A program made the translations under genes and the position numbers. A stretch of 8,319 nucleotides of DNA from Coxiellaceae bacterium (lineage in GTDB: Bacteria; Pseudomonadota; Gammaproteobacteria; Coxiellales; Coxiellaceae), in assembly GCA_003450655.1 (NCBI GenBank), contig DMFG01000151.1, forward strand, positions 925 to 9,243, in the 5' to 3' direction. The notes under the pieces were generated by a model, which did not search any database, was not told the DNA's origin, and saw nothing but the letters and a program-made list of their open reading frames with translations. Below, piece by piece: positions 5,530-8,319 of this stretch (position 1 is its first letter; every line of letters starts with the position of its first letter).

Positions 5530-6915
5530 TTAATGGTTTTGTCTCGTGCAAGCTCTCTTAGGGTTTGGTTCTGCTTGCGAGGTGTTATTGTTGAATATAT
5601 GAAACAGTCGATGTCCTAAGCTGGTTTGTGAGTTCGATGATAGGTTTTGCCAGGCGTCACTCAACTGCCGACGTTTCATATGTCGAACGATCCCCTCTAA
5701 TTGTGCATCATTGAGTTGTTGGTGGTGTTGTAAGAACAGAGTTAAGCAGGGTGTGATCCCTTGTGTTGGATCTAATCCATTAGATGGTATCGACTGTGCT
5801 TGAGGCTGTGAGGGTAATAAAAGGGTTTGTAGTGTGTGCGTATAGAATATATCGCCTTCACTATCCATCTTAACGGGCTGTTTTTTGGGGATGGATTTTT
5901 CAATAATGTCATGTTCAATAATTTTATGATCAGGGAAGTGTTTAGCGAGATATTGCTTAACGACAATGCCGATGAGTTTAAATCCAGAGCCACCATCATC
6001 ATCCATGAAGTGTTGGATAAGCGTTGATGGCGAGCAATCTTTAGCGTTGAGAGGAACTAGACTGTCGTGATAAATATCCTGTAATGCTCCTATAAAGAAG
6101 GGTGCAGCCAATAGCATCATGGGTGCGGTATCCCTCCCTATTGTTTCATGTTTAGTTCTACGATCCGAAAAATTACTATTACTACAAAACTGTTCGGCAT
6201 AGTCTTTGATCGGTCGTTCGTGACTTAGTATTTGTTGATAGCCTTGCTTAGGTAATTGGCGAATAAGACCACGATTAGGGTTGGTGATGGAAATCCATGG
6301 ATAGGGATTATTAGGTGATGCTAATGGTGTGAAATATTGCCCATGGACGTCTTGATTGAGTAACTGAAGCTCTGCAACTTGCAGACACAATATAACAAAT
6401 TGATCGCAACGAAATCCGCGAGGGCTGCCCTCTTTAATCGGTTGGTCTCCTCGAATAGCAAACTTTAAAGCCCGATAGTCACCATTGCCAGTAAACGCTT
6501 TTTTAGATGCCTTGAGTGCGGAATGAATAGTGTCATGTTGCTTTAGAAAGTCACTCATGTGTTGCTTACGTTTGAAGTCGTAAGGAATCTCTTGTGATGC
6601 CCAGGTGGTGGCAATGTCGACGATTTTGTTTCTGATGCGATGTTTAGGATCATGATCTTCTGAGAGTCTAAAGACTAAATAACCATACAGTGCGGTGAGT
6701 GGGGTGATCATGACCTGTGAAGTGTTATTGCCATATGTGGCATGTGCAATCAGAGGAATATGGTATTTGTCATGGCCAACACAAATGCCTACATGTTCAA
6801 CAGAGTTTGCATTGGGTTTTCCTTGGATGGCATCGAGTGAAAAATAAAAAATGAGATCACCAGGATGAATATTTGTTGAGGCGATAAATTTATGTTTTTT
6901 AGTGTTTTTTCTCAT
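5530..6915 (-). CDS. Putative papain-like (permuted NlpC/P60-type) cysteine hydrolase with unknown C-terminal half
   Basis: The product has 461 residues from ATG 6915; a GTG at 6942 would add 9. I see no signal peptide or membrane segment. The N-terminal part resembles permuted NlpC/P60 (YiiX/LRAT-type) hydrolases: PGDLIFYF (residues 18-25), then NSVEHVGICVG (37-47) with candidate catalytic His41, LIAHATYG (55-62), and, far downstream as permutation predicts, RGFRCDQFVILCLQVAEL (166-183) with candidate nucleophile Cys170. Such enzymes cut peptide, amide or ester bonds. Residues from about 250 onward match nothing I know; the end is hydrophilic and basic (NPKRACTRQ). No Shine-Dalgarno sequence is seen at either start. 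The upstream -10 candidate TATTAT at 6946-6951 would put the transcript start near 6939, which favours ATG 6915. A secreted effector is possible, but the fold call rests on motifs only. Confidence 0.75.
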   Translation of the reverse strand: MRKNTKKHKFIASTNIHPGDLIFYFSLDAIQGKPNANSVEHVGICVGHDKYHIPLIAHATYGNNTSQVMITPLTALYGYLVFRLSEDHDPKHRIRNKIVDIATTWASQEIPYDFKRKQHMSDFLKQHDTIHSALKASKKAFTGNGDYRALKFAIRGDQPIKEGSPRGFRCDQFVILCLQVAELQLLNQDVHGQYFTPLASPNNPYPWISITNPNRGLIRQLPKQGYQQILSHERPIKDYAEQFCSNSNFSDRRTKHETIGRDTAPMMLLAAPFFIGALQDIYHDSLVPLNAKDCSPSTLIQHFMDDDGGSGFKLIGIVVKQYLAKHFPDHKIIEHDIIEKSIPKKQPVKMDSEGDIFYTHTLQTLLLPSQPQAQSIPSNGLDPTQGITPCLTLFLQHHQQLNDAQLEGIVRHMKRRQLSDAWQNLSSNSQTSLGHRLFHIFNNNTSQAEPNPKRACTRQNH

Positions 6916-6945
6916 GTATTGGTAGTTTTTGGTGATGTTCACGGC

Positions 6946-6951
6946 ATAATA
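6946..6951 (-). promoter_or_regulatory. Candidate -10 element (TATTAT) for the minus-strand gene
   Basis: TATTAT on the minus strand lies 22 bp downstream of the TTAA direct repeat at 6974-6990 and 30 bp upstream of ATG 6915. No TTGACA-like -35 stands 17 bp upstream, as expected for an activator-dependent promoter. An alternative promoter is TTGACC (7015-7020) with GATAAT (6990-6995), but its 19-bp spacer is long. Confidence 0.4.
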
Positions 6952-6973
6952 ACCAGATGGTAGGTTGTTTTCC

Positions 6974-6990
6974 CTTAAACGTCTATTAAA
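6974..6990 (-). promoter_or_regulatory. PmrA-box-like TTAA direct repeat
   Basis: On the minus strand the sequence is TTTAAT, five bases, TTTAAG, so the two TTAA cores are 11 bp apart. Known PmrA sites are CTTAAT-N5-CTTAAT-like, and in Legionella and Coxiella they control Dot/Icm effector genes. The flanking C of each half is T here. TTAA is common in AT-rich DNA, so chance occurrence is quite possible; the match gains weight only from its position relative to TATTAT. Confidence 0.35.
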
Positions 6991-6993
6991 TTA

Positions 6994-7010
6994 TCCATGA
7001 CAGTCCATGA
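6994..7010. repeat. Short direct repeat TCCATGA x2, 10-bp period
   Basis: TCCATGA occurs at 6994-7000 and 7004-7010, separated by CAG, in the divergent intergenic region. One helical turn of spacing suits two protein contacts on one DNA face. Function unknown. Confidence 0.35.
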
Positions 7011-7059
7011 TTTTGGTCAAAACCATAAAAACCTGTAAAGCAAAATACTAGGTAACTTA

Positions 7060-7087
7060 TTGACTATTAATTGATATTCTCTATGAT
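7060..7087 (+). promoter_or_regulatory. Sigma-70 promoter of the malic enzyme gene
   Basis: TTGACT at 7060-7065 and TATGAT at 7082-7087 are 16 bp apart, each one or two mismatches from consensus. Transcription would start near 7094, leaving a leader of about 35 bases. This is the best promoter match in the window. Confidence 0.65.
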
Positions 7088-7114
7088 AAATACTTATTCA
7101 CGGTAATTCGTCTT

Positions 7115-7120
7115 AAGGAG
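7115..7120 (+). promoter_or_regulatory. Shine-Dalgarno sequence of the malic enzyme gene
   Basis: AAGGAG ends 8 bases before ATG 7129, a strong match that fixes the start. Confidence 0.85.
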
Positions 7121-7128
7121 AAGACACA

Positions 7129-8319
7129 ATGGAAAAATTTATTGAGTCCAGGGATAAAGCAGGTAAGATCACCTCCATGCGAACACCTTGTCAAGGCGAA
7201 GACCTATTATCAATTTCAGAGCTGAATAAAGGCTCTGCATTTTCAGTAGAAGAAAGAAAACGATTTGGGCTCTTAGGAAAGTTACCTGCATCTATTGAGA
7301 CGAGTGAACAGCAACTAAAGCGCTTCTATAAACAATACAGTCAGTTTGAAACAAATATTGAAAAAAATATTTTCCTTAACCAGTTAAAACAACATAACGA
7401 AACGATTTTTTATCAACTCACGGCAAAATACCTCGATGAGATGATGCCGATCATTTACACACCGACCATTGGCGATGCAGTCGAGCAGTTTAGTTATCAA
7501 TTTAATCAGCCGGTGGGCTTGTTTTTATCGTATGAATACCAAGACCACCTAGAGGATATTTTAGATCAGGTGAATTTAAAGGATGTTGATATTGTTTTGG
7601 TAACCGATGGTGAGGGTGTATTAGGAATTGGAGACTGGGGAACGGGTGGTATTGATATTTGTATCGGAAAATTAATGGTCTATACGCTATGCGGTGGTAT
7701 TGACCCTAATCGTGTTTTACCGATTCAGTTGGATGTTGGTACTAATAACCAATCACTCATTGAAGATCCGATGTACTTGGGATGGCGTCATGAGCGTATC
7801 ACGGGTGAAGCCTATGATGCGTTTATTGATAAAGTCGTAAAAGCCATTGTGCGACGTTATCCAAAAACCTATATCCATTGGGAAGACTTTGGGCGTGATA
7901 ATGCGCACCGTGTGTTGAATAATTACCGTTCTAAACACACCAGCTTTAATGATGACATCCAAGGTACAGGTGCCACGGCAACAGCGTGTGTGTTATCAGC
8001 CTTAAAGGCGGCTAAAGCTGATTTATCACAGCAGCGGTTTGTGTTTTTAGGAGCAGGAACAGCGGGTACGGGTGTCGCCGATCAACTTTGTCATGCTCTT
8101 ATTCGATCAGGTATCAGTGAGGAAGACGCTCGACAACAATTTTGGATGGTGGATCGTTATGGCTTAATCACGACGGATATGGATGGTATTACCGATGCGC
8201 AAACACCCTATGCCCGTTCAGAGTTAGATCATCGCGGTTGGACTTTAGATCAAGTTGTTGATGAGGTTAAGCCAACGGTTCTAATTGGTTGTTCAACGGT
8301 TAAAGGCGCTTTTACGGAG
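7129..8319 (+). CDS. maeA: NAD-type malic enzyme (malolactic-enzyme-like subgroup), 3' end outside window
   Basis: Converts L-malate to pyruvate and CO2 with reduction of NAD, linking the TCA cycle to pyruvate in the cytoplasm. 397 residues are visible; full-length enzymes have about 540-570. The N-terminal malic domain shows MPIIYTPTIGDAVEQFS with catalytic Tyr110, and VTDGEGVLGIGDWGTGGIDI followed by GKL with catalytic Lys181. IQLDVGTNN, then HWEDFGRDNA with metal ligands Glu252 and Asp253, and FNDDIQGTG with Asp276 complete the site. The NAD-binding domain begins FLGAGTAGTGVADQL (307-320). Where E. coli MaeA and animal enzymes have GERILG, this protein has GEGVLG, as in lactic acid bacterial malic/malolactic enzymes, so a malolactic activity cannot be excluded from sequence. 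ATG 7129 is set by the Shine-Dalgarno sequence. The gene is transcribed divergently from the cysteine-hydrolase gene. Confidence 0.93.
   Translation, partial: MEKFIESRDKAGKITSMRTPCQGEDLLSISELNKGSAFSVEERKRFGLLGKLPASIETSEQQLKRFYKQYSQFETNIEKNIFLNQLKQHNETIFYQLTAKYLDEMMPIIYTPTIGDAVEQFSYQFNQPVGLFLSYEYQDHLEDILDQVNLKDVDIVLVTDGEGVLGIGDWGTGGIDICIGKLMVYTLCGGIDPNRVLPIQLDVGTNNQSLIEDPMYLGWRHERITGEAYDAFIDKVVKAIVRRYPKTYIHWEDFGRDNAHRVLNNYRSKHTSFNDDIQGTGATATACVLSALKAAKADLSQQRFVFLGAGTAGTGVADQLCHALIRSGISEEDARQQFWMVDRYGLITTDMDGITDAQTPYARSELDHRGWTLDQVVDEVKPTVLIGCSTVKGAFTE

Noticed and set aside
1707..5534. 8-bp target duplication around the proposed island
   Set aside because: Flanks CGTTAGTC and GATTTAAT do not match, so simple transposition of the whole segment is not proven.
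5836..6027. Plus-strand frame of 63 residues within the minus-strand hydrolase gene, and a 76-residue minus frame at 5772-6002
   Set aside because: Both overlap the long 461-residue frame and show no independent features.
1..8319. CRISPR array, tRNA or rRNA genes
   Set aside because: No regularly spaced repeats and no tRNA- or rRNA-like segments were seen on either strand.

Overview
The window reads as chromosomal DNA of a moderately AT-rich gammaproteobacterium. It carries lipid A genes (so a Gram-negative outer membrane), much gene decay and IS debris, and a putative cysteine-peptidase gene that looks like those of host-associated bacteria. The MFS transporter and the LpxA variant remind me of Legionella/Coxiella relatives; this placement is an impression from sequence style and was not tested.

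Region 1 (1-1712, +) is the end of a lipid A operon. It holds the 3' part of lpxD, then fabZ (overlapping lpxD by 20 bp), then lpxA. FabZ works on 3-hydroxyacyl-ACPs, the acyl donors used by LpxA and LpxD. lpxB, the usual next gene, is absent here.

Region 2 (about 1715-5526) looks like an inserted, decaying island. An IS66-type end lies 2 bp after the lpxA stop, and an inverted, imperfect copy of about 45 bp lies 3 bp from the stop of the convergent gene on the far side. Between them, in order, are: a frameshifted IS66 tnpA; a tnpB fragment; the 3' half of a DUF1295 (steroid 5-alpha-reductase-like) gene with two in-frame stops; an intact open frame for a succinylglutamate desuccinylase/aspartoacylase-family protein that lacks all three zinc ligands; an intact 12-helix MFS transporter immediately after it; a very AT-rich non-coding stretch; and a probable broken minus-strand gene of unknown family. 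The aspartoacylase-like gene and the transporter look like a two-gene unit that stayed intact amid decay.

Region 3 (5530-6915, -) is one large gene. Its N-terminal half looks like a permuted papain/NlpC-P60-like cysteine hydrolase and its C-terminal half is unrecognised. Upstream of it is a TTAA direct repeat with 11-bp spacing, resembling a PmrA box, placed 22 bp from a TATTAT -10 candidate.

Region 4 (7129-8319, +, runs off the end) is an NAD-type malic enzyme gene transcribed divergently, with a good promoter and Shine-Dalgarno sequence.

The most notable items are the intact zinc-less aspartoacylase-like pseudoenzyme paired with a transporter, the IS66-like ends bracketing the island, and the possible PmrA-controlled, effector-like cysteine hydrolase.
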